Shown here piece by piece: positions 21,964 through 32,817 of a DNA stretch of 34,162 nucleotides (its first letter is position 1; each line of letters opens with the position of its first letter). Source of the DNA: Halocafeteria seosinensis (taxonomy: Eukaryota; Sar; Bigyra; Bicosoecida); assembly GCA_001687465.1 (NCBI GenBank), contig LVLI01000485.1, forward strand, positions 1-34,162, read 5' to 3'. The notes under the pieces were generated by a model that saw only the letters and a list, made by a program, of their open reading frames with translations, made no database searches and was not told where the DNA came from. Position numbers and translations under genes: made by a program.

Positions 21964-21970
21964 CTAGGCG

Positions 21971-23068
21971 TAGGTACAGTGCTACCATGTACTCGACGTC
22001 GGTTATTGTACATCCTTTCCTTGGTGCTGCGTATAGTCATGCAGCTGCTCCGTCCGCTTGGGAGGCTGTCCATACCACTTTCGGCTGAGGGTTCAACGTC
22101 CCTTTCAGAGTCCGTGCAGCTACTCTCTGCAACATCTTGTCCTGATCCTAACGTCTTCCGGTAGGAGCAATACTACCGGTAGTACACACGCTGTACTCTG
22201 TCAGCATCCATGTGCCACAGTGTCTGGCAGCAGACATACATGTATGTATGTCCCCGCGGAATGTGTCCCTTGACCCTTCATGTACTCTGAGACACGCGAG
22301 TTACACAGATGGTTCAGTGGATTAACTGAGAACTCTCTGAAAAACAACAACTCCATCGTTATCTGAAGCGAAATATAATATTCCTCCGAAAATGTGCTAC
22401 TAGTACTGGTACTATGCTCAAGAGTCATGCTTACTAGGCTCACATCACGGTAATTCCGAATTGCAGTTGCACGTCGCCAACGTTGGCATAGGGATGCACA
22501 GCTTTGAGGTGATCCACACAAAGCAACGCAATGAAAGCGTTGCCGTAACATTGATTCTCCTAGAATCCTGGATGGCGGATCTGCTGGATGCCGCAATGCA
22601 TGTCCATGGTACATACAGGTGATACTGTACAATGGCTAATCACTGTCCCATTCAAATTCAAACTGTTCCAGAGCTACCGTAGTTGAAACCACAGCCGAAG
22701 ATGTGGTCCACTTGTATCAGCAGCGGGTCCTAGAGTGCAGTCGAAGATGACTTCGGGTTCTCGGCTATTTGTGACCGACGGAGACTGCGTGCGTCACTGA
22801 CACCGGCATGCGGGCATGGCAATCGACCAGAACACAGTATCTTGCCGATCTGTACTGGATTGTCCCGTTTTGACTGCGGGCTCGACTGTTCTTTTGCATT
22901 CCATGGTACATGGGTCAGTGTGGGTGTGTATTTTGCCTTCTGAGAACTGAGTAGTACAGTTTCTTGCGCAAGGACAATACCATTTGTTGTCGTGTGAACC
23001 ACTGCGTCCTCACTTTTCGGGTCTTTAGCTGTCTTTGCACCCAGAGTTGCAGTCCCTAGTAACACACA
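21971..23068. other. Intergenic stretch upstream of the chitin synthase
   Basis: I see no supportable gene on either strand. It includes a short TACATGTATGTATGT run (about 22238-22252). The sequence just before 23069 should contain the chitin synthase promoter and leader. Confidence 0.4.
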
Positions 23069-26000
23069 ATGTCAGCAGCACCACTGCTTGAAGGCTCCAC
23101 ACCCTATCAGTTGTTTGACGGCCAAAACGGGATGGATTCATACGGAAATTCATCCCCTGGAGGATCTGGTACGGGATCCTCCCAGCCCGAACATGCGTCC
23201 CCAGGTATGGAGCTTCCCCACCTTCCTCGAGAACCAGAAAAAAGGAAACATGACCCAGTCGAGCAAGAGCAACCCTTCCTCAGAGGATATGATAACAAAG
23301 GTCCGTGTCGTGTATCTCATGATACTTGCTTCCTCTTTGGAGGTGCTACTGTATTTCTTGGCGCTCCGCAGAATTTCAATCGGAAACCGACTGGCGAACT
23401 GGAAAGCCTCTACCGAGTTCGTACGAGAGACATATCGACGAAACCTTACCAAAGCTAGGGAGAGCTCTTCTTCTCCTTCTGACTGGTGCACTTACTCTTG
23501 GTGGTTTAGTGACCGCCAAGATATCCCTTTTCGCTATTGGTGAACACTACCGATGGAATGAGGCCAAAGGCAACCAAAGTGACATGAACGACCTAAGAGT
23601 AGCAACATTCTGGGCAATGTTTGGTCCAGTTTCCCTGCAACTATTATATGTCCTTGTCATTTATATCTTTACGTCCACACCCAAAAGAGGGCCTAATGTC
23701 CACAGGAGAGCAACAAAGACCTCATGGACTCAGCCCATAAGGGAGTTATGTTGGTCGTGCTCAGATAGGTCCCAAAGTCAGGAAGTCAGCTACGAGAACA
23801 GGCAACGATATCGTGCATATGTTTTCGTAAGTCTGATCACAAGATGCATTACTGGTTCTTCCAAACACTGCCGTTTTGCTGCCTCAGGCATTACTTGACG
23901 GGATGCTTTCTGCTCTAGGCAGTATAGCACTTCAGCTATGGATAATTCCAGCACAAAGTTGGATATGGACTTCCATTGGAATGATACTGATTCCTGTCGT
24001 GTCAAATATCGCTTTGCTAGCTTTTAGAATTTGGAATCGCACCTGGGCCACGTTCAAACGGGGAAGAGTAATTATTTGCGCTTCGGTTATTGCTGCTGTA
24101 GGCCAGATTATCTCGTTGTGCTACCACTCGGCCCTAAAACAACCAGTCCAAACTCATAGGCTTCGGCAACTTGTCATCCCCGTTACACTGTGTGGAGGAA
24201 TCAATATTATTAAAACGCGGTGGAGCAAGGACAGAAGCGCCAAGAACATGTTCGATATGGACATAAAATCAAAGTCGTTCCGATTTCGGAAGGCGCTTAT
24301 AAAACTGCTTACAGAAGCAGCTATTATCGGCTTTACAGTAACGTTCCTTCATGAAGAAGGGCCCATGTACTGGGATTCTGGAAATAGCCTTGGTTTACCG
24401 TCACAATGCTGCCGTTACTTTTGGGATTTCAACGCGATGGTATCGAACAAGTATATGCTTTTACCGATTGCCCATTTGGTAGGATCCTTGGTTGCAATTA
24501 GGTCGGCGACTTTAGCATCCAATATTCGTATGAACTTAATTGGGATAGTTATCCCTTTAGTTTTATTTTGGCCAGTGTTGCTAGGGCTGGCTGCGAAATA
24601 CGGGAACCAGTTTCCTGAACCATTTACATGGAATTTCGAAGGAATGGATTCTGGGGAGCATAGCGCCATTATAGTGTGTTGGACACTGGCATACCTTGGA
24701 CATGTAAGTGCCTTGCGGTTTCGTTCCACCGCCCATTCGTCTTAAGCTTTTTGCGTCTATTGCAGTTCTGGGCCATCGGAGACATTGTTTATGAGGAAAG
24801 CACAGCACTCATACCCGAACATTGTAGGTGGTATCAACCGTTTTTCAACACACTTGTGTTGGAACAAAGCCTTCTTTATACTAGAGGCGGTAAGCCGAAG
24901 GAAAATTTCTACAAAGAGGAACCTGAGCCGGACCAAAGGAAGGCCAGCGGCTCTTCACATGACGAGGAAGAAGAGCTGGAGACAAAAGTTTTGGAGAAGA
25001 TTACTGAAAATCATAACACCAGCACACTGACTGCTAAGAGACCACAGCATCACGTTGTCTTGGCAACTTGTATGTGGCACGAGGACTCTCACGAAATGGA
25101 ACAGTGGATCAAATCACTGGGCAACATTGTGCGCGACGTTACGCGCTGTGCGAACGAGTAAGTGCTTCATCTCCTGTGGGTTTGCTTCCTAAGTTTCAAA
25201 TCCGCAAATTCACTGTCTTGAGCTTTCAGGTTCTATATTTCGCCAACCACCGGAGTACACACCGTTGACACATATGAAGCACACATAGTTGTAGATGGTG
25301 CTTTCGACAAACGAACTGTGAAGGATGCAATGCGTCGGTTGAATGTATACTCGGAGGGACTATTAAACGTCATCCACGACCACTTGCAGCCTATCATCGA
25401 TGATATTGAAACGGAAATAGTCCCTGATTCAAACAGTGTCAGTAAATCAGGCGTCAGTCATGGCACCGAAAAGAAGCCAGATTTTGATGAACATGACACA
25501 GAGTACGCGCCGACTGTCGGATCCGGGGAATCCGGGATTCCCCAGCCTAGTGAAGAGTCAAAAAAAGATTTACGAAACAGCATCTGGTCACAGCTGAATA
25601 TGAATCAAAAACTAACGGAGTATGGGATTCAATTGCATGTAGACCTGATACCGGAAACTGTAAAGCGCAAAATCGATGATAAGATTCGAGAAGAGATTGC
25701 AGGTATCTTTAGAAACCTAAAGAAAAGTATTGGGGAGGAGATCGGGGAAGATGATGTCCGGAGTACGGCAGTCAAGGAGAGGCTGAGGCGCCAGATGCAA
25801 GACTTGAGTTTTGATTTCTATATCCATCTTAAGGTAAGCACACGCAACCTCCTCAGGCTTCTGACACTTAATGATTGGATGAGGAGATCAAGCGTTTTGC
25901 AGGATCCACTGCTCACAATGAAGGGGAAACGAAGAGGACAACTGCTTTATATGAACTTTGTCCTCGGCGAAATGGAACGGAAGGCAACGTGGATTCCCTC

Positions 26001-28387
26001 CCTTGAGAAGACGCTACTAGTGACCACTGATGGTGATACGTCTTTCGCATACCGCGATTTGGATTCTTTGGTGGAGTCAATGGTAAGCAGGTCAGTTAGG
26101 TTGAGAGCTACTGTAACAGAGCATTCTAGTATATATTTCCATACAGGTGCGAGACGAAGATGCCGCCGGGTCGTGCGGTCGAATCAAACCAATTGGGGTG
26201 GGTTACATGCTGCCGTACCAGAAATTTGAGTACGCTTCAGGGCATTGGTTTCAGAAGACAGCCGAGCACGTTCTCGGTACGGTACAGTGTTGTCCAGGAT
26301 GTTTCAGCATTTGGAGAATGAGTCGCCTTCGGGATATCTTGCTTGAGTATTCTTCTTCTAGCAAGGATGGAGGCGACTTTTTAAGAAAGGACCTTGGGGA
26401 AGACCGATGGATGTGTACACTTTTGATACGACGTGGTTGGAGGATGCGATACTGCGCCGCAGCAGAGGCATACACATTTGCTCCGGAAGACTTTGACACT
26501 TTTTTTGAACAGCGTCGTCGATGGCTTGCTTCTACCTTAGCGAATATGTGGGATCTCGTCTTGGTGGGTCGTTATGTGTCTCTAGAGTACGGTGCAACGG
26601 GTTTACCCATATATTATCGGGCGTACATTTTGCTGATGTTTGTCTTAGGTCTGTTTACCCCTTCAACAGTAGTGCTCCTGACCATTGGTGGCCTACAGTT
26701 GAAGCACAGCAGCGCAATCGCTCCAATAGTGGGCGTTCTCCTCCCGCTGACATATGTAGTCCTTCTTGTGTGGCAGGAATATCGGAAATCTAATCCCGGG
26801 GTCACACTTCTTAAATTACTCTGTTACTGCAACCGAGATGCTGACGTCCACAAAGAAAGCCCTCCTTCTCAGGCGAGCCTTTTCGGTACGTTTAAGAAGC
26901 AGCAGCTTACGCTCGCCAAGATTTTAAGCGTCATCTACATGGGTCTACTTATTGCGGTCTTGGTTGGCCTTCTTAGGCATGCTATTTCTTCCTTCCTGGA
27001 CCCGGATAATTTGTTTTTTGTTTTACTCGTGGGACTATTTCTCGTAACGTTTGTACTTCACCCGCGCGACATGAAACTGACGCTGTACGGGATCATTTAC
27101 TTCCTCCTGGTACCCATGGGATATTTGGTTCTTTATATGTACGCGATGGCAAATATGAATGTCAAGAGCTGGGGAACACGCAGTGCTGATGCTGATTCAA
27201 ACTCCAATGGGAACTTTAGAGTCCTAGAAGATCCCATTGCGACTTACATCATGGTACGCCAGCAAGAACAGGAACAGATGGACGGAACAGCCAGTAGAAA
27301 AGACTCTGAAGTCGCTATAGAGGTATTGGACATGAACAGAGTAGTGCTGGAGTCCTTCGCCCGATATTTCATTCAAAAATTCAAAGGCATCAACTGCGAA
27401 GGCCCTGTAATGTTGTTGCTTGACCACGATGACTCTCGAAAGGAAGCAAATGCAGACCCTTGGCGCTCTCTAGGTATTGGTTCCCATCGCATGAGCGACG
27501 GTAAAACTGAGTCAGACGACGAAAACAAGATGAAGGAGCGTATTCGCAAGCGAATCAAGGACTGGAAGGACACAAAGAAAGAGGGTGACGCGAAGGACGA
27601 AAAGGAAACGTGTGACCAAAACGAAGAGAGCGATGCGAAATGCAAAAACGAAGACGGTATTGCGACTGGTGGAGAACTGGGCAAATTATGCTGGGCTGTG
27701 TTTTGTACTCACTCACAGATTGACGGAGAACGGATGAGTCAACGTGAGGTCGAAGACGTCCATCCCTTGTCGAGTTCAATGCTTCTAGAAAAAGCTGGTG
27801 CGCTTTATATTGAGACAAATTTCACAACTCTTATCAAACAAACTTACTTGGACAGCTGGAGGCGCAAAGTCCTAGACGATTGTAAGGGGTATGGCCAGAA
27901 TATTCGAGACAACGTGCTCTCTCCGTATGAAGGAAGTAGTTGCGAAGATTTGCAAGAGTTGGATAAGGGAGTGAAACATGATGAGAACGTCGAGAAGTTT
28001 CGGAAGGCGAACGAGAGAATAAAGCCCGACAAGGACAAAGAAAAGCTAGACAAAGAGGTTCAGAACAAGTTGAATACAATGCGGAACAACGTGAGTACGG
28101 GCATCCTGGTGCTGAACGTGCTGTGGATTGTCGCAATCGTAATCGTATCGCTTGTCCCAGCAATCAAAGTGGATGGAGCCAACGTGGCAGGTTTAGTTTT
28201 CTTGGGTGTGTGTGCCCTTTTGCTGACTGTTCAATTTTTTTGCATGCTTAAGCATCGGTGGCATACTTTCGAAATTATCGTTTCCATGCCTCTAGGATTT
28301 GAAAGCCGGTTTCATAGAAAGATCACTCAGTGGTTAAACAAGTGTTTTCGGAAGGAACCGAAACCTCGCGGTCATTCGAGAAACTAA
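23069..28387 (+). CDS. Chitin synthase, multi-pass, animal/diatom-like type
   Basis: A membrane processive glycosyltransferase (GT2) making chitin from UDP-GlcNAc. Seven exons (23069-23300, 23372-23826, 23888-24703, 24766-25157, 25230-25833, 25903-26082, 26147-28387), with introns of 71, 61, 62, 72, 69 and 64 bp, give 1639 aa, typical of animal-type enzymes. The fifth intron is stop-free and a multiple of three; removing it gives the conserved YIHLKD..KGKRRGQLLYMNF. Landmarks: N-terminal membrane helices (from about 105), ATCMWHED (about 600), AHIVVDGAFD, TTDGDT (874-879), CCPGCFSIWR, EDRW (978-981), QRRRW (1015-1019), then membrane segments and NMNVKSWGTR. The C-terminus has highly charged Lys/Glu/Asp stretches and two last membrane helices. 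The second Asp of the usual DDAF motif is Gly. Start is the first ATG. Confidence 0.94.
25834..25902 (+). other. 69-bp stop-free, frame-preserving intron in the chitin synthase gene
   Basis: It begins GTAAGC after AAG and ends TTTTGCAG, is 23 codons long without a stop, and encodes residues (VSTRNLLRLL...) absent from the family alignment I recall. Its length matches the other introns here. If retained, it would insert 23 residues just before the catalytic region without breaking the frame. Confidence 0.85.
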
Positions 28388-28643
28388 TTATGGAAGGTTG
28401 TTGTTCTCTTAGGGTTGCACCAATACAGTACAATATGTCGTTGGCACTGATTGAGCTGAAAACAATTTGCCCTGCAGGATCGACAGTGTCGTTCGGCGAG
28501 ACTTCGCCGTCCATCACCAAGCAGCAAATAGGTATGCAGACGTTTAATATTCACCTTCGTCCAAAAGTTCATGCTAACCGGTATGCTAGTTCCCCGAAAT
28601 GAAAACTCCCAACAACTTATAATACTATAATACCTAGTAGACC

Positions 28644-28717
28644 ATGAGCCTCGGATTCAGGTCGCTGGAAGAGTTCAACCAGGATATGGCCGACGTGGTG
28701 CGCAAAGAGCTGAAGTG
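28644..28717 (+). other. Possible first coding exon of an unidentified gene
   Basis: An ATG in a fair context (ACCATGAG) opens 24 codons (MSLGFRSLEEFNQDMADVVR...). These end at TG/GTAAGA, a good donor in phase 2, and look protein-like. However, I could not find a convincing acceptor or second exon within the usual intron length. It may be a remnant of a degraded gene or a chance match. Confidence 0.2.
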
Positions 28718-29954
28718 GTAAGACGCACTCCACGCTCACACGGTTGCACGAGCCAAGTTGTCCACGGAGGGAGGAGGACTGGGAATAGGAGAAGCATAGC
28801 ATATCTCCGGGGAGATCGACTCGGCATAAACGCTCCAACTGCGCAAGATTGCTTCGCGCTACTCTCTACACTTGTTATTCTCTTTGAGAACATAAGAGAA
28901 TGCTTGATGGAGCGGTTCAGGATGAGTTCACCCCTTACATGTCGTAACGTAGCCTGTAGCCTACCCGTCTTCCCGCAGGAGCAATTGTTGTCCTCGTCAG
29001 CTCATCAGTAGTCCGTCGCTGTGTGTTAATCCAGTATTGGATGCGGAAATTGTCTGGAACAGATGACGTTCCATTACATCAGAGACCAAGGTACGGTGGC
29101 AACATTCGTTGATTCCTGAGGTGATAGGGCAACCGCCCCTCCTCCGGAGGAAGTCAGGTGCGATTTCCGCGTACACTAGGTGTGTAACCGGAAGCTACGA
29201 ACACCCTACAGGTCCGGCGAGGCACTAGCGAAACAATAGGGAAAACGTCCATTAAATCTAGGAAACGTCCTCGTCTCGAAATAGCTATTCCAATTCTTCC
29301 GAAGAGAAGAAGAAGCAGCGTAAGTAGCCATAGTCTACATATGTGGAAGATACCCTGTGTACTTTCCATTGGGAATATGTATGCCGTCAATCGTAGCATC
29401 GAAGAATGGGGAGAACAAGAACCTTATGGGTTGCGAAGCATTCTTATAGACTACACAAAAAAAAACTTCCGATATCCCTCCTACTTCTCACTGAAAACCT
29501 TGTCCCACATGTATCCTCAAGTGTGTTGTAGATTTAGGTGAAGTTAATGTCGTGATTCCGGCAACGGCGAACTGCGACTTGTCTAGCGTCAGTGACACTT
29601 TTAACTCCTGGACACCTCCCCAAGCCGGAACATAGTACCTGGATATACTTCTGAGTTGTCCATTGAAGACTGGGTTAAGGTTAACGGGCTGAACTGCTCA
29701 GGGTAATCTAAATTTGAATTAAGAGGTTCACTTTTGGTTATACAGTAGTCACTTTTATATGCTAATAACAACTAGCTTCCAGAAACTGTGCGAATCCATT
29801 GCACAAAGTCACTACCGGTATTGAACGTCATTCTTCAAAGTTGTCCACCTGAATAATGCCATGGTACTCCCTTGCAACATGCGTAACCAGATCACATAAT
29901 TCGACGGAAGAAGCAGATATACGGTACGATACCCTGCTATCACAGTCGTGTTTG

Positions 29955-29978
29955 CCCGGCCGGTGGGCTATCTGTCAC
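29955..29978. repeat. Inverted copy of the window-start 24-bp repeat
   Basis: Exact reverse complement of positions 1-24, with the flank beyond its inner end different. It lies 3 bp before the TG microsatellite. Confidence 0.8.
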
Positions 29979-29981
29979 ATT

Positions 29982-30006
29982 TGTGTGTGTGTGTGTGTGT
30001 GTGTGT
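29982..30006. repeat. (TG)n microsatellite
   Basis: Twelve uninterrupted TG units, followed by CGTGTTTGTGCTTGTG. Confidence 0.95.
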
Positions 30007-30095
30007 CGTGTTTGTGCTTGTGTCGATTCACTTTAGTCGGAACACCTGATTTCAAGGTAGCAATGGAGCATCTGTTGAGTGCCTTTATAGTCATC

Positions 30096-31874
30096 TCACT
30101 GAAGTTTGCAGCATTTGTCATAACAACCCGGGGGAGGTGGTGGTGGCGGCGGATCTGTACTACTCGAAGATTCGGAGGAAATTTCAATCGAATGATCCAC
30201 AACTCCTCCTGCATGCCTAATAAGTTCAACTACTAAACTCCATTCAGTGTCCTGATTGACTACTTCTCCGGAAAGACACGTTGCCAATAGTTGGCTGGCA
30301 TCTATCATACCCCGTCGTGTGCCTATGCTGTTTTCCACCTTTATCTCGCCACCAAACCAAGATTTTACAGTCTTGGTGCACTCCCGGATAGCGGTGACGA
30401 TTTGGGACCGAGTCCCCTGTGTGTTCTCCCACCTCTTCCACTGCTCTACATCTCCTTGGTCGGCTAGTTCTAAACTTACTTTAGTGACAACTGACCCCAT
30501 GAAACCGATATCCGAGGAACCCAGCTGTGTCAGATTTCTGGCACGCGCCTGTTCTCGCTGCTCAAATCCCCAGTTCATTGGCCTGAGTAAGACTTTCGCT
30601 AGAACCCGAAATCCGTCGGGGAAAAAGTGCTCGACGAATCTTTCTGCTTTGCTAGCCGCCGAACCTAAACTTCCTACTAGATCTCCGGGACTAGAGATTC
30701 CGCCAGCTGCAGTTCTACCGGTTGGGTTAGCAACGCAGCCTGCATAACACTCGTTAAAAACCTTCCTGAACGCGAGAGAGTAATTGTATTTCTCCTTGTT
30801 CCGGTACACGCTTTTTTCCTTTTCAAACCAAAACAGTTTATCTGGGTTTTCTCTAATGGCCTCACTTACTTCCTCCCGCTCCACTTTACGCTTCTCTAAA
30901 TCATCAATCCTCTCAATCAGATCGAGGATGCAATCATCTGAGGCGGGCCGCGCCCCCAACACTTCTTTTTGCAGCAAGTCCCCAACAGCTTGTATGATGC
31001 TAGTGCACTCTGACTGCTCAAAGAAAATGGAAATACTCTCCTGGGAAAAGACCCGTAACAATTCATGCAACAGTACACGGCGGTCTCTACCGAGGGAGTC
31101 GTCAAGGGAACCAGTTCCTTTCAGCATATAAGTGTAGCTGGTGCGGATTGCATCGACTGCCTCGTGTAATCTCTTGTAAAGACCCAAGATGATAGCTTTG
31201 TTGATCCAGTAAATGGGCTGCTCCTTGTCGATATCCAGGGCACTGTCGCAGCAACTCATTCCTTTGTCCAGCTCGCCTGTACAACGCAGCGCCATTCCTT
31301 TAGCGTTGTAGAGATCAGCCCTTAATTCACTTGTTGTTGACAATTCAAGTGCCACGTCGTAGCATTGGAGGGCGTGGTGGTAGAAACCTCCAGAACAAAA
31401 CGAGTTTCCCTTCAGAAAATAATGCATCGCATCTGCTGTGGCATTGGACCGGATATGCGGGGTATCTGCCCCTTTCCGCAAGCGCATTTCGACGGCGGAC
31501 GTATAGTCTTCCATGGACCTAGAAGGACGTATCCTAAGCGCTTGATAATAGCATTGGGCGGCTTTACTGGGTTCACCCATATCATCCAAAGCTACCCCTT
31601 TGTTCACGTAAGCATTAGCAAAGTGCGGGTCGATTTGCAACGCGCGGTCAAAGCACTCCACGGCTTGCTGGTACCGTCCCATGTCATCCAAAATAAGTCC
31701 CTTGCCATTATGCGCAAACGGATCGTAGGGATCAAGTTCTAGGATCCGATCGTAGTAGTAAAGCGCTTCTGAGTGAGGTCCGTTGGAATCCTCGCCAGGG
31801 TGCGACTCCGAGGAATCCGAGCCACCCTGCCGCTCTGAACCTTCGCGGGCATTCCGCTGCTTCTCGCTGCTCAT
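30096..31874 (-). CDS. TPR-repeat protein with polyproline, CaaX-like C-terminus
   Basis: Function unknown; the TPRs suggest a protein-interaction scaffold. A single uninterrupted frame of 592 aa runs from the ATG at 31874; the open frame upstream has no ATG. The first 33 residues are Ser/Glu/Gly-rich and disordered. TPRs follow at about 53-83 (NGKGLILDDMGRYQQAVECF), 86-117, 147-178 and 185-245. The region from about 250 to 560 is mostly helical and charged with no family I recognise (for example RKVEREEVSEAIRENPDKLF). The end is a Ser-rich stretch, eight consecutive prolines, and GCYDKCCKLQ. The final CKLQ fits a CaaX prenylation box with a second Cys beside it, which would suggest membrane anchoring (inference). 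It is the only long gene here without an intron, so a retrocopy or transferred origin is possible. Confidence 0.8.
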   Translation of the reverse strand: MSSEKQRNAREGSERQGGSDSSESHPGEDSNGPHSEALYYYDRILELDPYDPFAHNGKGLILDDMGRYQQAVECFDRALQIDPHFANAYVNKGVALDDMGEPSKAAQCYYQALRIRPSRSMEDYTSAVEMRLRKGADTPHIRSNATADAMHYFLKGNSFCSGGFYHHALQCYDVALELSTTSELRADLYNAKGMALRCTGELDKGMSCCDSALDIDKEQPIYWINKAIILGLYKRLHEAVDAIRTSYTYMLKGTGSLDDSLGRDRRVLLHELLRVFSQESISIFFEQSECTSIIQAVGDLLQKEVLGARPASDDCILDLIERIDDLEKRKVEREEVSEAIRENPDKLFWFEKEKSVYRNKEKYNYSLAFRKVFNECYAGCVANPTGRTAAGGISSPGDLVGSLGSAASKAERFVEHFFPDGFRVLAKVLLRPMNWGFEQREQARARNLTQLGSSDIGFMGSVVTKVSLELADQGDVEQWKRWENTQGTRSQIVTAIRECTKTVKSWFGGEIKVENSIGTRRGMIDASQLLATCLSGEVVNQDTEWSLVVELIRHAGGVVDHSIEISSESSSSTDPPPPPPPPGCYDKCCKLQ

Positions 31875-32566
31875 TTCCCTGATGATAATGTGGTGCACTT
31901 AGAAAGCGTCGGAATAACCTCTCTCATTAGGGTATGAAGCACCTTATGGTGAGTTGAAGCCGACGATAAGCCAGGAGCTAAGAGGAAAGATCCTCCTTCC
32001 AGGGCTACAGGGAGGGTGGCTGCTAGCTGCTGAGTTCTTTGGCTGTGTCCCGGGTGTTTCAAATGGGGATAGGTGTAGCAAACCCCTTTCTTCTTGCCTT
32101 TTAACAAAGCCTTCCCACCCGCTGTGAAGCATGGGTGGTGAAGTACAGTACCGGAACAAAAGAAAAAGCTTGGAACCCAGCTATATATGAACTACAGTAC
32201 AAGCTTTACTAAGCGGCAGCTTCCACAGTTGCATGATATGCAGTCGTACAGCACATCCACCCACATCCGACCTCGATTTGGATGCTATGCTGTCGATAGC
32301 GAGAGCCCTCTGAAAGTGTGAGAAGTGACGGTGGTGCGGCCCTCTTTCATGTGTGTGTGTGAAGTTCAGGATGGGATGAGCTGGCATCATGAGACCCTCA
32401 CCGCATTCTTTCAATGTCTGATTGTGTTTGTTACTGGTGTTCATGAAGCTAGAGAACTGATCCACTAGAGAATGATCGGAAGAACCAAGTCATTGAGGCC
32501 ATAGCTGGTGGGGATTAACGATGAGTGCTCGTGATCCGGCAGCAGCAAAGGCCACTGTAAATAAGG

Positions 32567-32609
32567 TCTGTCTGTCTGTGTGTGTGTGTGTGTGTGTGTG
32601 CGTGTGTGT
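32567..32609. repeat. (TCTG)n/(TG)n microsatellite
   Basis: Three TCTG units run into about 12 TG units, followed by CGTGTGTGTT. Confidence 0.9.
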
Positions 32610-32723
32610 TTCGTGTAGGTGCTCACTGATGGAGATCTGCGGATATGAACTTCGGTTGCTGGCAAAGGCTAAGACAAGATCCTCGACCATCAGGAGACGA
32701 CGATTCACTAGAAATCGGACAAA

Positions 32724-32817
32724 GTATCCCGGGATGCTCTCCGACAGTATCCCGGGATGCGCTGCCCCGAGTATCCTGGGATGCTCTGTCCGGGTATCCC
32801 GGGATGCTCTTTTTGGG
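32724..32817. repeat. Four-unit minisatellite built on ATCCCGGGAT
   Basis: Four tandem units begin with GTATCC at 32724, 32747, 32771 and 32794 (23, 24, 23 and about 24 bp). Each has the core GTATCCCGGGATGC; unit three carries one change (CCTGGG). The core contains the 10-bp palindrome ATCCCGGGAT, so each unit can fold on itself. The spacer between cores varies. Confidence 0.85.

Larger units (their letters stand above)
28388..30095. other. 1.7-kb region with no convincing gene
   Basis: Apart from the possible exon at 28644-28717, I see only short unrelated open frames. From 29955 it contains the inverted copy of the window-start repeat and a TG microsatellite, immediately upstream of the 3' end of the TPR gene. 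Confidence 0.4.

Noticed and set aside
22201-23065. Several minus-strand frames between the LINE fragment and the chitin synthase gene
   Set aside because: No recognisable domains and no splice or start context; treated as non-coding.
27373-28163. Minus-strand Ser/Phe-rich frames
   Set aside because: Shadows of the Lys/Glu/Asp-rich C-terminal coding sequence of the chitin synthase.
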